Source: Psettodes erumei (taxonomy: Eukaryota; Chordata; Actinopteri; Pleuronectiformes; Psettodidae). From it: 64,000 bases of DNA. Positions 11,501 to 23,174 of this stretch are shown piece by piece. Location: NCBI GenBank assembly GCA_016785225.1, contig JAFBJZ010000838.1:1321001-1385000 (forward strand), read 5' to 3'. Made by a program: the position numbers and the translations under genes. Position 1 is the first letter of the stretch, and every line of letters starts with the position of its first letter. The notes beneath the pieces are model-generated. The model saw only the letters and a list, made by a program, of their open reading frames with translations. It made no database searches and was not told the DNA's origin.

Positions 11501-13641
11501 TGAGTATGTTGCCTGTGATGTTACCCATGTTAATGCCTCAGCCTAATATGAGGTTTATATTTTTAAGGTTATCCCAAATGCACTCCATGCTCTAATCCTC
11601 CATGATGCAATTTCTGAACGGTAATACATTTTTTCATTTGGTGACGCAGCAGCTGCAGCCCACGTTATGTAATTGTGACACTGATTTACAGAATTGGATT
11701 GAATTTGGGCTGGGAGCTTCTCCACCTGTTATTATTATGAGTTATTGTCCAACTCAGCTCATCTCGTTGTTTGGCGCTTGTGTTGCGTTTCAGTTTTGCA
11801 GTTCGGCTTCACCACCATCTTCGTGGCAGCTTTCCCTCTGGCCCCTCTGCTGGCGTTGCTCAACAACATCATTGAGATCCGTTTGGACGCCTACAAGTTT
11901 GTCACACAGTGGCGACGACCTCTGCCATCACAAGCCAAAGACATAGGTACAATGACATATTTCATTTCATTTCATTTCATATTATTTCACCGTTCCACTT
12001 CAGTTTGCAGTAAAAGTGAGCGTGTTTGTGGCAGGGATCTGGTACGGCATCCTGGAAGGCATTGGCATCTTGTCTGTCATCACCAACGCCTTCGTCATTG
12101 CCGTTACCTCGGACTTCATCCCTCGCCTCGTTTACGCCTACAAGTATGGACCCTGTGCCGGTCAGGGCCGAGCAGGGGAGGGGTGAGTGCTAACTGGTCG
12201 TTTATTCGGTTCCTGTTTTTACAGACTGTAAGTATTGGATGAAAGGATTTCTCGTTTAATCCTCAGGTGCATGATGGGTTATGTCAACGCCAGTCTCTCT
12301 GTATTCCGGGTGTCTGACTTTGAGAAGCGATCGCTGCCCAGGACTAACGGCTCTGAGCTCCTTGGAGAGGATGTGAAGTATTGCAGGTAGCGCTTTGGAG
12401 AGTGCGACATAAGACTTTAAAAGTATGACATAAACTTGTGGCCGGGCCTCGATTAAAGCTTCCACAAAAGAAAAGAAAGACCCGATGGAAACGGTGTGCA
12501 TGAACTATTTTGTGTGCGCTCATCCATCACTTAATTAATGAGCCCCACTAACTGAGCTCGACGTAAAATATGAATCACAAATGCTTCAAACAGGACAAAC
12601 AGTGTAACCCAGAAACCACATTTTGCGACAAATGTTATTTTGAATGTGAAAAATATGCGATTTAACAGATTTATTGCTTAACTCAGATTTGTCGATGAAG
12701 GATAGTGCTGCTGCGATGACCTTTGACCTGCGCGCTGTGACCCACCAGGTACCGAGACTACAGGGAGCCTCCGGATTCTGCTGAGCCCTACTCGTACACT
12801 CTGCAGTTCTGGCACGTCCTGGCAGCGCGTCTGGCATTCATCATTGTTTTTGAGGTAAGTGTTTTCAGCCTTTGATAAATGAGTGCCGACAGCAGGCCGG
12901 GCTTGGAAGTGGATTCCTTGATTTTGTTTTATTGATGGTTTTTAGCTTTTCTGTCTCCAGCCGTGACTGTCCATCTCAATCATCTTCAACATTTTGCTCT
13001 AATTTGCTCTCAGCTAATGTACAAGTTGGCTGCTCTGATGTCTGGTGACGACGTTTTGACCAAAAGGGATTTAACAGCCTCGTCAGTTCGGTACCCGTTC
13101 ACATGAATGCTAATTTTTCTCCGTGCCTGCCACGTCAACTTTATTCAAACAATCAAATGATTCAGGTTTAACCATTTGGACTGAGGCCAGGAAACCAACC
13201 CGGGTTCACTGTCCTGCCCTCGTACTGAGCTTCTCAACAGGATTATATGTTTTTAAAAAAGTGCATTTTCTTTCTTTTTTTAAAAGTGCAGGCGAGATAG
13301 AAACCAAAACCATGTTAATATGTCAACATGTCAAATCAGACCCCCTTAAGTTTATTAACCAGCTGTCACCCTGTGTATTTTGTTTGTTTTCCAAGGTACT
13401 GTATGGCTCTAACATGTATGTAGCCTGTGTTGTTTGTTTTTTTTGGCAGCACATGGTCTTTGCTATCAAGACCCTGATTGCGTACTTGATCCCAGACCTG
13501 CCCAAGGACCTGCGGGACCGTATGCGCAGGGAAAAATACCTGATCCAGGAGATGATGTATGAGGCCGAGCTGGAGAGACTGCAGAAAGAGAAGAACGAGA
13601 AAAAGAAGAAAGACAGGCCTCACAACAAGGAATGGCCCTGA
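2477..13641 (+). CDS. ano4: Anoctamin-4 (TMEM16D), 25 coding exons, one with a 1-base frameshift
   Basis: Ten-pass TMEM16 membrane protein; mammalian ANO4 is reported as a Ca2+-dependent cation channel and lipid scramblase. Exons: 2477-2537, 2626-2774, 2883-3032, 3770-3870, 4034-4078, 4171-4302, 4496-4602, 4787-4842, 4924-5045, 5166-5300, 5407-5503, 5745-5805, 8269-8351, 8578-8718, 9200-9364, 9480-9516, 9715-9826, 10441-10498, 11055-11152, 11360-11503, 11794-11946, 12035-12182, 12267-12386, 12749-12854, 13450-13641. All junctions are GT-AG with matching phases once one extra base in exon 20 is discounted, giving 923 residues (human ANO4 about 955). ANO4-specific runs include EVFERNIRAEGLQMEKE and the C-terminal EWP. 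All six TMEM16 Ca2+ ligands are present: N629, E633, E680, E683, E712, D716. The ATG at 2477 has a strong Kozak context (A at -3, G at +4), but the frame is open upstream, so the true start may lie further left. ANO3 is the nearest alternative and fits less well. Confidence 0.93.
3531..3566. repeat. Perfect 17-bp inverted repeat with 2-base centre
   Basis: CAGATCAAGTCCAATAT is followed by GG and then its exact reverse complement. The palindrome is 36 bases long and lies in the ano4 intron 3033-3769. It could form a cruciform in DNA or a tight hairpin in pre-mRNA. No flanking element explains it. Confidence 0.95.
6032..6037 (-). terminator. Poly(A) signal for the nested minus-strand gene
   Basis: AATAAA reads on the minus strand about 165 bases after the TGA of the nested ORF, a normal short 3' UTR length. 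This supports a separate transcription unit but is not proof, as the region is AT-rich. Confidence 0.4.
6201..6800 (-). CDS. Small single-pass membrane protein nested antisense in ano4 intron; unidentified
   Basis: Three minus-strand exons: 6800-6710 (from ATG), 6634-6497, 6364-6201 (TGA stop). Introns are 75 and 132 bases with good GTAAGG/CAACAG and GTGAGC/TCCAG borders. Phases match (1 and 1) and the joined frame is open for 130 residues. Residues 1-31 form a short, probably extracellular segment with the N-glycosylation sequons NLT and NNT. One strong membrane segment follows at about residues 34-56, then RCWRFDNK as a positive-inside border. The cytoplasmic tail of about 70 residues is rich in Ala, Ser, Pro and Tyr and ends VPWDLVQH. 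There is no signal peptide, so a type III topology is likely. An in-frame TGA lies two codons upstream of the ATG, with no AG between, so this ATG is the start unless the 5' end is spliced differently. AATAAA on this strand lies at 6037-6032. I do not recognise the family. It sits wholly within ano4 intron 5806-8268. Confidence 0.55.
7398..7655 (-). other. Possible further minus-strand exons upstream of the nested gene
   Basis: On the minus strand a stretch 7655-7576 follows a CTGCAG acceptor, is open, contains a run of eight Gln (CAG/CAA) and ends at a GTCAGT donor in phase 0. A second stretch begins after a TTTTTATTCAG acceptor at 7511 and stays open to a TGA at 7398, reading TTEAAVHVNAAVKTTAVLHV. 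The phases join. No link to the ORF at 6201-6800 could be established and no family is recognised. It could be 5' exons, a decayed gene or chance. Confidence 0.2.
8800..9090 (+). mobile_element. Decayed non-LTR retrotransposon fragment (reverse transcriptase)
   Basis: In ano4 intron 8719-9199 a plus-strand frame reads TSVPQGSILGPLLFSLC, the palm motif region of LINE reverse transcriptases (PQGSxLGPLLF). Flanking sequence is broken by stops. It is a short fossil; the LINE clade cannot be settled from this length. Confidence 0.6.
10095..10265 (-). mobile_element. Second, more degraded reverse transcriptase fragment
   Basis: On the minus strand a frame reads CGAPQGSV, again the PQGS motif of LINE reverse transcriptase, preceded by a degraded open stretch. 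It lies in ano4 intron 9827-10440, in the opposite orientation to the fragment at 8.8-9.1 kb. Confidence 0.4.
11385..11386 (+). other. ano4: Single-base insertion breaking the ano4 frame
   Basis: Exon 11360-11503 encodes LIQNWWTR in the frame set by the previous exon. It then encodes RLRREHGQNAKASFPQWE in the +1 frame, which matches ANO4 and joins the next exon. The exon is 144 bases where 143 are needed. The extra base falls in the run GCGGCCGGCG, where CGGCGG would be expected. As written, translation stops at the TGA at 11487-11489, after about residue 679 and before Ca2+ ligands E680, E683, E712 and D716. This is either an assembly or sequencing error or a real allele. Confidence 0.85.
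11959..11980. repeat. (ATTTC)n pentanucleotide repeat
   Basis: About four copies of ATTTC directly after the donor of the ano4 exon ending at 11946. Confidence 0.85.
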
Positions 13642-14350
13642 ACACACCGCCTGGTAAACTGAGTGATCGTTGTTCACAGGAATGATTGGCAAAACTATAG
13701 AAAATAGAAATTGTTTTTAATTATAACGGTGTGTGTTTCCCAGGACTTGTGGTTTCTGTTTGCAGGCTGTCAGCCGGTGTTTGGGTTTCAGTGCACAGCA
13801 AAGCACAGAGCAGACTGCTGGGTTCCCTGCATGATCCCGGACCCTCATCCTGTCCTCTTGCCGTGTCGGACCAGCGCCTCCAAGTGGACAGTGGACTAAC
13901 TGCACCCAGCGGGACCCTGAGCCTCCACCACATCAGATGGCCTCTTGAATATTTGGCAGTGGGTTTTGCCACCTTTTTTTTCCCTCCAGATGGTTTCCGC
14001 CACTTTGGACTCTTAACAGCGTATGTCTTCAGATCCTGAATGTAGATTCTCAACTTTTACAGATTTCTTGTTTTAGATGGGAGGAACTCTCTCTCCTGAG
14101 CTTACTGAATGACAAACCCTGTTTACATTTCTCCTTCTTTGAGGAGTTCACGTTTTGCTTTATTGTAAATAGAGATATTTAAATGAATGTCAGGCCTTCT
14201 ACTCTGCTATAGTGTAGTGCAATAAGAATACAGGTTACTTAATCTATTCTATCCAAGCTGTGGCAGTGTCCAGAGTTTGCTTACACACTGGAAATGCTTT
14301 TCATTTGAATTTCGATTGGTAACTGCAGTAATAAACATTATTTATTGTAA
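13642..14350 (+). other. ano4: ano4 3' untranslated region
   Basis: The stretch follows the TGA of ano4 and contains no further exon. An AATAAA signal at 14330-14335 gives a 3' UTR of about 700 bases. A Pumilio-type TGTAAATA lies at 14164-14171. Mammalian ANO4 mRNAs have long 3' UTRs, so use of a more distal site cannot be excluded. Confidence 0.6.
14330..14335 (+). terminator. ano4: Poly(A) signal of ano4
   Basis: AATAAA about 690 bases after the ano4 stop codon, followed by a T-rich and TG-containing stretch suited to cleavage. Confidence 0.6.
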
Positions 14351-16250
14351 AGAAATTAGACTTTGACTTGACTGAGTGTCTGCTTCGTGTCCCCATAAGG
14401 AAGACAAGCGATTGTGTAAACAGGAATAGGTCCCAGCATGATACCGTGATACCGTGAGGACACACACCACCACCAGAGGGGGTCTGAGAGCTATGTTACA
14501 CTGAGGAGGGAGACATACCGTATAAAGCGCTGCACGCATTTTTATTCATCCACTTCCCTTTATGATATCATTACTAGAAACCTGGAACGAATCACATCCG
14601 AAGGTTTTTAAACATTTGAGTGAATTCAGTAGAAGGAGCATTAATGTAACTGTCCCTTTACATTCTGCTCAAGTGAACTGAAGTATTTCCAAAAGGGACA
14701 TCGTTTAATTTCCATACACTTAATGAAGAGATGAGGGGAGACACGTGCTCTCGTGCATCCTTCACCACATTCACACGTCTTTGTATCTGCATGAACTGAG
14801 GTAGTTTTTTTAATCACACACTGGCCTCAAGGCTAAACCAGCCTGTCATGCTTTTTATCTGTGATTTATGATGAAATACAACCCTGACTTCAAGACAGTT
14901 TAATGAGCTTGTTCACTGGATCGGTGATGCGTTTAACCATATTTAATATTTCAATGTATGAATGGATTTACATCACAACAACACAATGTGATTCGCATTG
15001 TAAGGGACATCCCCGCAGATGCATTTTAATACCCATACACATCTGCAGCGCCTATCACTGTGTGGTCATTTTGAACATACAATTAACAGGAGTGCGGAGG
15101 TCTGTCCTTCAGCATGGATTACTCTTGTTGTGGCCTCTGCACAAACTCAATTTTGATTATTAAAAGCAGAGGACAGAGAAGGCAAACAGTGTTTTGTTTC
15201 CTATTAAGGCGACTCTTCTCCCCTGTAAGAGGATTACCGCTGACACACGCCCAGGAGTTACATAAGGCTGTACCACAGGATAATATCTGACGTTTCCTCA
15301 TATCCCACATTTTGGCAGCTCAGAACTCTGAGATCAGTGCAGTTCAGCTGAGGTGTGGTACAACAGTGAAAGAAGGAATTCAATTTTCCACCTTTGGGAG
15401 CTTCTGGTGTTTATTTGGGGTTTTTTAATGAGGAATGCAATTGATTTTTCATTGAATTTGTGTCTTTAATTATTTACTTTAAAGTTTCACGTGGACATTT
15501 TTGTTCTAAATTGATCAAATTATCCGATTTATTAATGTCTTCGCTGACATTGCAGTGCTAGTATCTGGTCCTACAGTCCAAGCATCAGCCACCACAAAGA
15601 GTCCGGTCTGTCACGGACGACCAAACTCTACAGGCCCAGTGCCGGTTTCAGAGGGTTAATATAAAATCCGCAATCAGCTACTTGGGAGAAAAATTAATTA
15701 AATTCGTCCATCAATGTGTCACTTCCTCAGGCTCTGTGTGACTTCATTGATCAGCACTGTATTACTTGAGTCTCTTTTTTGAACAATTTTATTTTTACCT
15801 CTGGCAGCTGCTGGACTTGAACAAATTTTTCACATTGAAAATCGAAGTCATAGATTTGTAGAAAAGCTCCTGTGGTCTCAACTTTTTTTTAATTAATTTA
15901 TTATTTAGGCTTGCTTTTATTAAAGTCCTCCATTTTTCTATGTTGTGCTATTAAATTGATTTGAATCTGTGTTTGCTCTCGGCACAGATTTTTTTCCACC
16001 CTTTGTCATTCGTTCTATGCATTCAGTTTATCTGAGTGATATCATATACAAATAAAAGTATTATAGTATATTTGCATTGATCTGCGGCTGAAACAGAGCA
16101 GACAGAAAGCCAGGAGTCGTAACCTCAATGGCGTACAGATGGATCGACTGCGTGCCAGAAACGCGCCTCCTTTAAATGTCACGGCTCCAGCTGCTTTGTT
16201 CTGTGTTTCAGATAACGAGCGCTGCGTGGAAGCCGCCTGGTGGATTGTTT

Positions 16251-16251
<1 letters not shown>

Positions 16252-16293
<42 letters not shown>
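16252..16293. repeat. (CA)n microsatellite
   Basis: Uninterrupted CA run of about 21 units. Confidence 0.97.
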
Positions 16294-16296
<3 letters not shown>

Positions 16297-16404
16297 ATTA
16301 GACGGCGAGGCGCTGGTGTCACATCCCAGATCATCCCTGCAAACACCAACAAATTAAAAAAAAACAACATGAAAACAAAACACTACTGCTGTTTCCTGGC
16401 TGCA

Positions 16405-16418
16405 GTTGCCAGGGCAAC
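16405..16418. promoter_or_regulatory. Palindromic RFX X-box
   Basis: GTTGCCAGGGCAAC fits the full RFX consensus GTNRCC(N0-3)RGYAAC, with both half-sites perfect and a 2-base spacer. It lies about 2 kb beyond the ano4 poly(A) signal with no obvious promoter beside it. Confidence 0.5.
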
Positions 16419-17452
16419 ACAGCTGACAAGTCCATGTCCACTTTCCTCTTTCTCCCAGTGTTTCTCTCCATCTGTCTCATTACGATTTATCCTTTTTTTA
16501 ATTCAGGATGTTTCTTGTCACATCTGCTATACTTGCAGTCTGTCATTCCTTGACATTCCTTTAAAGCCAAACATCCTTTTTTTAAAAAAAAGAAATCACT
16601 AAACAAATAGTTGGCTTTTGTTTTGATTTGTGTCTGCTCACTCACATTGGTAATTAGCAAGACAAAATTAATGTTTTGCTTATTTTTCTGCAGCAGCAGA
16701 ACCTCCTTTATTGGATTCTCAAGGGTGTGTGTGCATTTTTGGTCCAGACTGACAGATTTACTGGTAATTGGATTTTGTGGATCTGCACGTGAGAGCAATA
16801 AAAACATAGTTTACTACGTTGCTTTATTTTCAACAGCCACACAGACAGTTGAGCATTATGGGCTTTTAATATAGACAGTTTTATTAAAATGCAAAGAAAA
16901 GTGGAATTGCAAACCAGCCAACATACTGTAAGACGTAAACCCAAATTACCATTATTCAAAAGGAGCTACAGTGTTAATGCAAATAAGTGTGATTTGTATC
17001 TAAAATCACAGCTTGTTTTTTGTGGGATTGTGTTTCTTATTACCCAATTTACATAATATTTCCATCTCTACTCATATAGTAGAGTCTAATTATTTAAAAC
17101 AGTATCTCTTCATTTCCTTTCAGGTTGGACATTGCAATAGATTATAGAGACAAAAAGTGAAGGCCACTAAAATTTCAGTTTGACTTTCCACCTAGATGGT
17201 CTAGTTTGGCCACTTGGCCAAAAACCAAGTTGTGAGTACGAGTACTGAACAGTAAGCAGAGCTTTGTGAACCCACAGCAAAGACAGACAGGGGATCAAAC
17301 ACAACCCAACAGAGTTTCAGCCACAGCATCCAACCACACGCACAAACATGGGAAGAATCGGCGTGCAGGGCCGGGGTTTAAATACTGCAGGTGTGTTGAC
17401 GAGTCACAGGTGAAGTGGCGGGAAAACGAGCAGGAAGCCACGGCCTTGCTGA

Positions 17453-17453
<1 letters not shown>

Positions 17454-17485
<32 letters not shown>
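17454..17485. repeat. (CA)n microsatellite
   Basis: CA run of about 16 units. Confidence 0.97.
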
Positions 17486-17488
<3 letters not shown>

Positions 17489-20400
17489 TGAAAGTAACTT
17501 CAGTATTGACTTTTGAGCTCTGTTCTGGTGTAAATGAGGATTATATCCCCACAAGATGCTGAAACCTAAATTCTGATCTGAGTCTCTTTCTCTGAACCAA
17601 ATCTTATCCTCACACTGTCCTCACTGAATAGACCGTGCTTTCGTTTTCTTTCTTTTAAGCAAGGTCATTTGGACGTTGTGATTATGATAATACAGGCGCA
17701 CGCCTGAAAATTCCCTTTGACACGCGCACATTCCCAGCGAGTGGACAGATAATATGGTCTAATAACATGTTGAAGATAAGGGTAGCAGCTCACATCCTGC
17801 CCAGACGGTGACCCGACATCCGCGCTGACATATTTGATCAGACAATTTTAAGGGCAAAGCTGTCATCGCCTACCTCAGAGACAGAGGAAATTACTTTGCA
17901 GATAAGACCTTCCTTTCACCTTCGTTCCCATGGAATCTGGGTCGGCTTCAGCAGCCGTATCTGCAGCCAGCACATTTCCTCCATCTGTCCCCTCGGCTTT
18001 ACATCCCCTATTATCTCTCCACAGCGAAGGACAAGGCAGCCTGGATGCTGCACTTTACACCTGGCTGTCTTTGAGTGGCGGTAATTGTCTACTGAATGGT
18101 AATGTGCCCGGGCGGCTGTGGCTTTTGTACATGTAGTACAACATGAGAGTATGCGGTGCGAGCAGGGCTGGAACAACAAGTTACCCATGAAGAAGTTGTA
18201 GAAACTGTAAATGGCTGTTTGTAATCTGACTACTTGAACACATGACTGTGATTTAGACGTTTTCCTAAGTGTTGTCGACACTTGTCATGTATTAGTTCTT
18301 TACTAGGACGATCCTCAAGATCAAGGGAGGCATTTAACAAGTTATGAAGAAACAGGTTGAAAATAAATGAGCGAACCAAAGTAAACAGATACGGCAAAGG
18401 ATTACTAAAAGTTAACTGAAGTCAAACTGTTTGACTGACAGGAACTATGGAACCGATGGAGCCCTTAAACACAACGCTAAATAGAAAATAAATGGTGTAA
18501 TGCATTTAAACTACAATCATTTTGATGCCATCCACATCCACAGAGACATTTGTGTTCTCTGGCTGAGAAAGTCTGTCGCACAGTGCCTGTACGTTCCACC
18601 ATGCTCTGCTGCATATACACAAGGCTCTGAAAAGCAAACCCCCAGGGTTGAATTAGCATAAACCAATAACCCTATTTAAAGCAAGCACGCTAGATGAACG
18701 TGCAGATGCAAGGGCTGTGCATGAGCTACAGAACGCTGTGTGAACGTCCCTGCATTACAGCCTGCAACGACTTACCTGTGTTATGCCCGTGGTCGATGAC
18801 CTAATCAAATTATACTTTGCAATCTGATTCACTAATAAGCAAATGCTTGTGATTTTATTATCATAAACATCCACACTCTGAAGAGATATTGCCGTGACCT
18901 GTGTCCGTTCGGAAGAAAACAGCCAATTACTGTGCAGGTTTGTGTGTGTGAGGGAGAGAGAAATCTACCGTTAATGGGAAATAACCTTTCATTTTTAGTT
19001 GTGCAAGTATAACATCTTCACAACATAATCACAATCACACTCTGTTTATGTTATTTCACAGCAACCTTTTAAACTAAGGTTTTACTCAACTTATTTATGT
19101 GTTAGCTTTCTATATCTCCAAATGAAAATGTCACATAATTTCCATACTCTCTTCCTACTATAATTAAAAAATAATAACTGTTTACCATAAAGTGTGATAA
19201 CACATTAGAAGCTGCATCAGTGGGATGAAAACCCACATCAGCCATCAGCAGGTAACTCCCTTTACAGCGCTTGTGTGTCCAATGGCAGCAACCAGAGAGC
19301 AGCTGCCATCAATATTCACCTTGAACCAGTTTCTCAATGACTGAGGCTGAGGCTTTTTTGTGCAGGGAAGAAACAGCTTATAGCTTCCCCTATCGATCTG
19401 TTGACTCTGTTTTGGCCACCATCAACTTAATGTAAAAGCTAAGTGTCTTTTATTGACTGAGTATATGCACATTTCCCAAAGAGTTTAAATTTATTTTTTT
19501 AATTTGAAATCTTGGTGTTTGATCAGGTCATCTCCTGCAGGCATACTATACATCTGGGTCTGTTGTGCAATGGGGTTGATCTGACTTGCAAAGTGAAGCA
19601 GTGTGAATTAGCATTTTTCCAAAGAGACATTTAAATAATTAAAAACAAAACCTTGAAACATAGTTGATAAAAGAAGAAAGTTTCTTCTCCGTAAGTCTCC
19701 GTAAGTTAAACGGAAATGAAAGTCACATGTAAGCGATTATGATGGACTCGTCAAACGTCTGACATAAAAGCCTCAGAAATGCAAATCGGAGAACCAACAG
19801 GTTGCAGAGCAGCCACAGGTTATATCTTCACACACTGGCTGGTTGTAAGTTAATACACGTGTTGGTGTTTCCTTTGGCTCACTGAAATTTTTAACAACTG
19901 CACACGTTTGAAGTCTGCGCCCGGCCTTGATGGTGTGTTTTGGCAAAGAAAACCTGAAGCTGACACCATCCTCTTACTTGACTAACACAGCCATGCAATA
20001 AGCTGCAATAATCTGCTGCCTTTTGTGGGGGAAGGGCGCACACTGCCATGGTTATAACCAGAGAGCCGGAGGTGAAATGAACCGAAATTAATTGTGTCCT
20101 TGCACGCTTCCTGTGCCTAAAATTCTGTTGAGATCATACTTCATTACGCCGCCGTCATTAGCGTTTGATTGCAAATTATCTTGCTTTATTCATGGCAGTC
20201 ATTAGCCCACAGTCCCTGACCTTCTCTTCTTTTTTTGTCAGAGTAAAACTCCTTGCTGTGTAACATTGCCTTCATTATTTGAAAACAAACATACATCAAA
20301 TTATTGGTGAAATGTCGTTTGCTGGGCCATGAAATAAAAATCCACTTATAAAACATGTTCATTTTTAGCATCAAGTCTTCGGGACGTGGAGCCGCCGCTG

Positions 20401-22596
20401 CCTTTTTCTTCCCATTAAAGCTGCACAGCTGTTTGTGTCTACGTGTCGTTTAGAATCTAAATTTTAGGTTTCACAGGTAACGTGCTGCTTTTATCCCGTG
20501 AATCCCACTGAGTTATCCGACACGGCTTGTGGCGCGCAAAATCAAAATGGCACCGAATAAGATCTTGGATTTGCTGTTGCACATTTCAGTGGAGTGCTAA
20601 GTGAGCCCATAACCATAATAACCATAATAACCTCTGTCAAATTGCTGGTGAAAATCTTACAGGCGGACATTATATCTTACGTTGGGCTCATCCCCTCAGA
20701 ATCTCATTCGCTCACCTTGATGAAACGTCACGTCCGTGGTGCCTCTCACCTGAGCTCTCACTGATTGGCTCTCAAGCACTTTTTTATTTTTCTAAACTTA
20801 CTAACATGGCTCAAGGGATTTGATTATAACCTCTGCACTCCTCATAAAACGTCAGCTGCACTGTTGTGGTTGTCGTGTTGTGTTAAAGACGAGGTCTTTG
20901 TGCAGCTTCAAGCGCTTCACCCTTAAAGACATGGGCCAGTCTTCCATTGGTTAAATTTCACATTTCAACATTTTAAATCACTTTGAAAGCATTTGCATTT
21001 CATTATTGAAATTCTGCTTGTTTTTTCTTCCTTTTCCCCTTTGTATAACAGAACAAGACGTCCATTTACACACTGTATGCACGCCATACGTTTCACCTCT
21101 CACAATCCAGCTCCATTCAATTATTTATACGTTCAATTATTTAGCAAGTCAATAATATTTCTTCCCTCCAAATGGTTTCATTTGTTATGAAAAATTAAAC
21201 AAATGCTAATAGTGCATTTTTTTAATGGATATTTCTTCATGCATGTCACCACCATTACTCTCTCTAAATGAATGCAATCCACAGCACGCGTGAGGTGTTA
21301 GGGATCAAATTCCCCGGGGGCTGAATGTCCGCACTCTGCTGTGATGTGCTGCACCTAACCCTAACCCACTGTATTTATGTTTGATGCATGTTGTAAGAAT
21401 GTTCGACAAGATTTTGCATCCGTTTCTAACTGGGTCAGACTGAAGAGTGAAACACAAACTCTGCCGGAGCTGGATTTTCGACATTTTCTTCACGTTACAG
21501 CTCACTGTGGATGTGCCGCGCAGTGAGGAAGCCATAAAATCATGTTAATTAAACAGTGAGGGGCAATTTGCTAAATGGACCCATTGTCTTGAACATGTTC
21601 ATATTGGTGTTTCTATTTTAGCTGCAACCCACACGTTCCATTATACTCCTCCAGCATTTGAATTATGGATAGTCAGGAAATTACTATATTTATATTGAGC
21701 ACAGAGGAGAATAAATGGTTTTGGATTTCACTCTAAAATCCAACTTTTTACAGGTGTTAGGATCTTTTTTTTTTAAATTGATTTTATTACATAGACTCAA
21801 ACTAGAATTATATGCCGCCGCTATTATCACCATTACTGCTGCCAGTGTTACAGCCAGCACAGCCAGACAGTCGCTATTTTATTCTGCTGGACTGACAACA
21901 CCTGCAACCCTGTCCAACTGTCATTGTGTTGACTTGTGAAAAGCATCTTGTCATGGTGAACACTGAGGGATGATTAAATTAGTCCCAACGGGATCCATCA
22001 CTACTCGACCCCGTATTCAACACCTGCCACCGGCCCGTCACCTCTGAGAGCATGAACCTGAGAAAAGACTCCTCGTGTTCTCACTGGTCAACAAGTGCAT
22101 AAGAAAAAAACTATTTGGGTTTTTTTTCGCAGCCATTGGAAAGGCTTGTAAGAGGGATTTTTGGAAAATGCGATTTGTCGACTCACTAAGAGGTTATATG
22201 TCAACCCTGAAATCCTACTGATGTAACACTACTTTTCATTTTTCACCCAAAAAGGCCTCATTTCATTTCAGGTCAGCCAAAAAAAAAAAAAAAAAAAGCT
22301 TTGACAGAAACAGGAGCCAAGCATGATTAAAACAGGAACTGTTGGACATGAGTATTCCTGTTCTACTCAGCTGGTGTAAAATAATATACGTCCTCCAAAC
22401 TTGAAACATTTTATTTGATACCTATGAATAGCATGTCACTGTAGCCGTGATTCTTTCACTGCCTCTGCTCCATGTTTACCGTGTGACAGTGGTAGCATGG
22501 ACATGTCTGGCCGAGACAACTGTAACAAGCCTCATGGCACTTTGGAAATGATTCCACACACCTATAAAACTCAGACAGAGGACACAGGAATGTAGG

Positions 22597-22829
22597 TCAC
22601 GGTGGGCTTGGGGCGAGCTGGCAGACCTCCTCCTGATTTGTGTGACATTGATCTGGGCTGACTGGGGCTTCTCCGCCGAGCCAAACCTCCCCTCCTTGTC
22701 TGAATCGATAAGGATCAGCTCCACCGTGAAACTGCTGTTTGTACAGCTGTGGGTCGGAGTAACGAGGTGGAGGGTGAGAGGGGAAGTCCGGTTTTGACAG
22801 GGATCGGGTTGACAAGTGTCCCGGCTGCA
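22597..22829 (-). other. Candidate terminal coding exon, unidentified
   Basis: On the minus strand an acceptor-like pyrimidine stretch ending CTCCTGCAG (just above 22829) is followed by 77 open codons ending in TGA. They include PPPRYSDPQLYKQQF and GGADPYRFRQGG. The composition looks protein-like rather than random, but two other frames are also open across this GC-rich patch and no upstream exon was found. It could be the last exon of an unrecognised gene, a gene relic or chance. Confidence 0.2.
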
Positions 22830-23174
22830 GGAGAGTTAATGTAAAGCAGCTCCACGGTGGGTGGGGGGGGTGGGGGCTGGTTTGGACCTGAACTCATGTC
22901 ATGTTACAGATAGTATTACAAGTATCACGTCTTTGGATATGGTACTCAAACTATTACAGGTACACAGTATATGGCTGCCTCCCCCCAACACAAGGGAGGT
23001 GAATGGAATTTTACATGTGGTTTCACAACACTGCAAAAAGTAAAAAGTGACAACATGTCAGGTGTCTCCGTGGGTTTGCAACACTTTTACATTACACAAA
23101 TCATCTGAGAATCTGTGAAGACTAAGTGAAGAAAAGTCAATCCTGCTTTAGATACGAGTTCACAGGTGGCATGA

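Larger units (their letters stand above)
14351..23174. other. Gene-poor intergenic region between ano4 and tRNA-Ser
   Basis: No ORF here has coding character, recognisable homology or consistent splice sites. It holds two CA microsatellites (16252-16293, 17454-17485), a palindromic X-box at 16405-16418, a 20-base A-tract near 22280 and a possible minus-strand exon at 22597-22829. The stretch 20040-20260 is rich in TAAT and POU/octamer-like words and could be a conserved enhancer, but that cannot be shown from one genome. Confidence 0.6.

Noticed and set aside
2477..13641. Assignment as ano3 or ano6
   Set aside because: ANO6 would fit the human neighbourhood of AMIGO2/SLC38A4, but the exon sequences (EVFERNIRAEGLQMEKE, C-terminal EWP) are those of ANO4 and differ from ANO3 and ANO6.
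21353..21366. CCTAACCCTAACCC as an interstitial telomere repeat
   Set aside because: Only about two units; too short to be meaningful.
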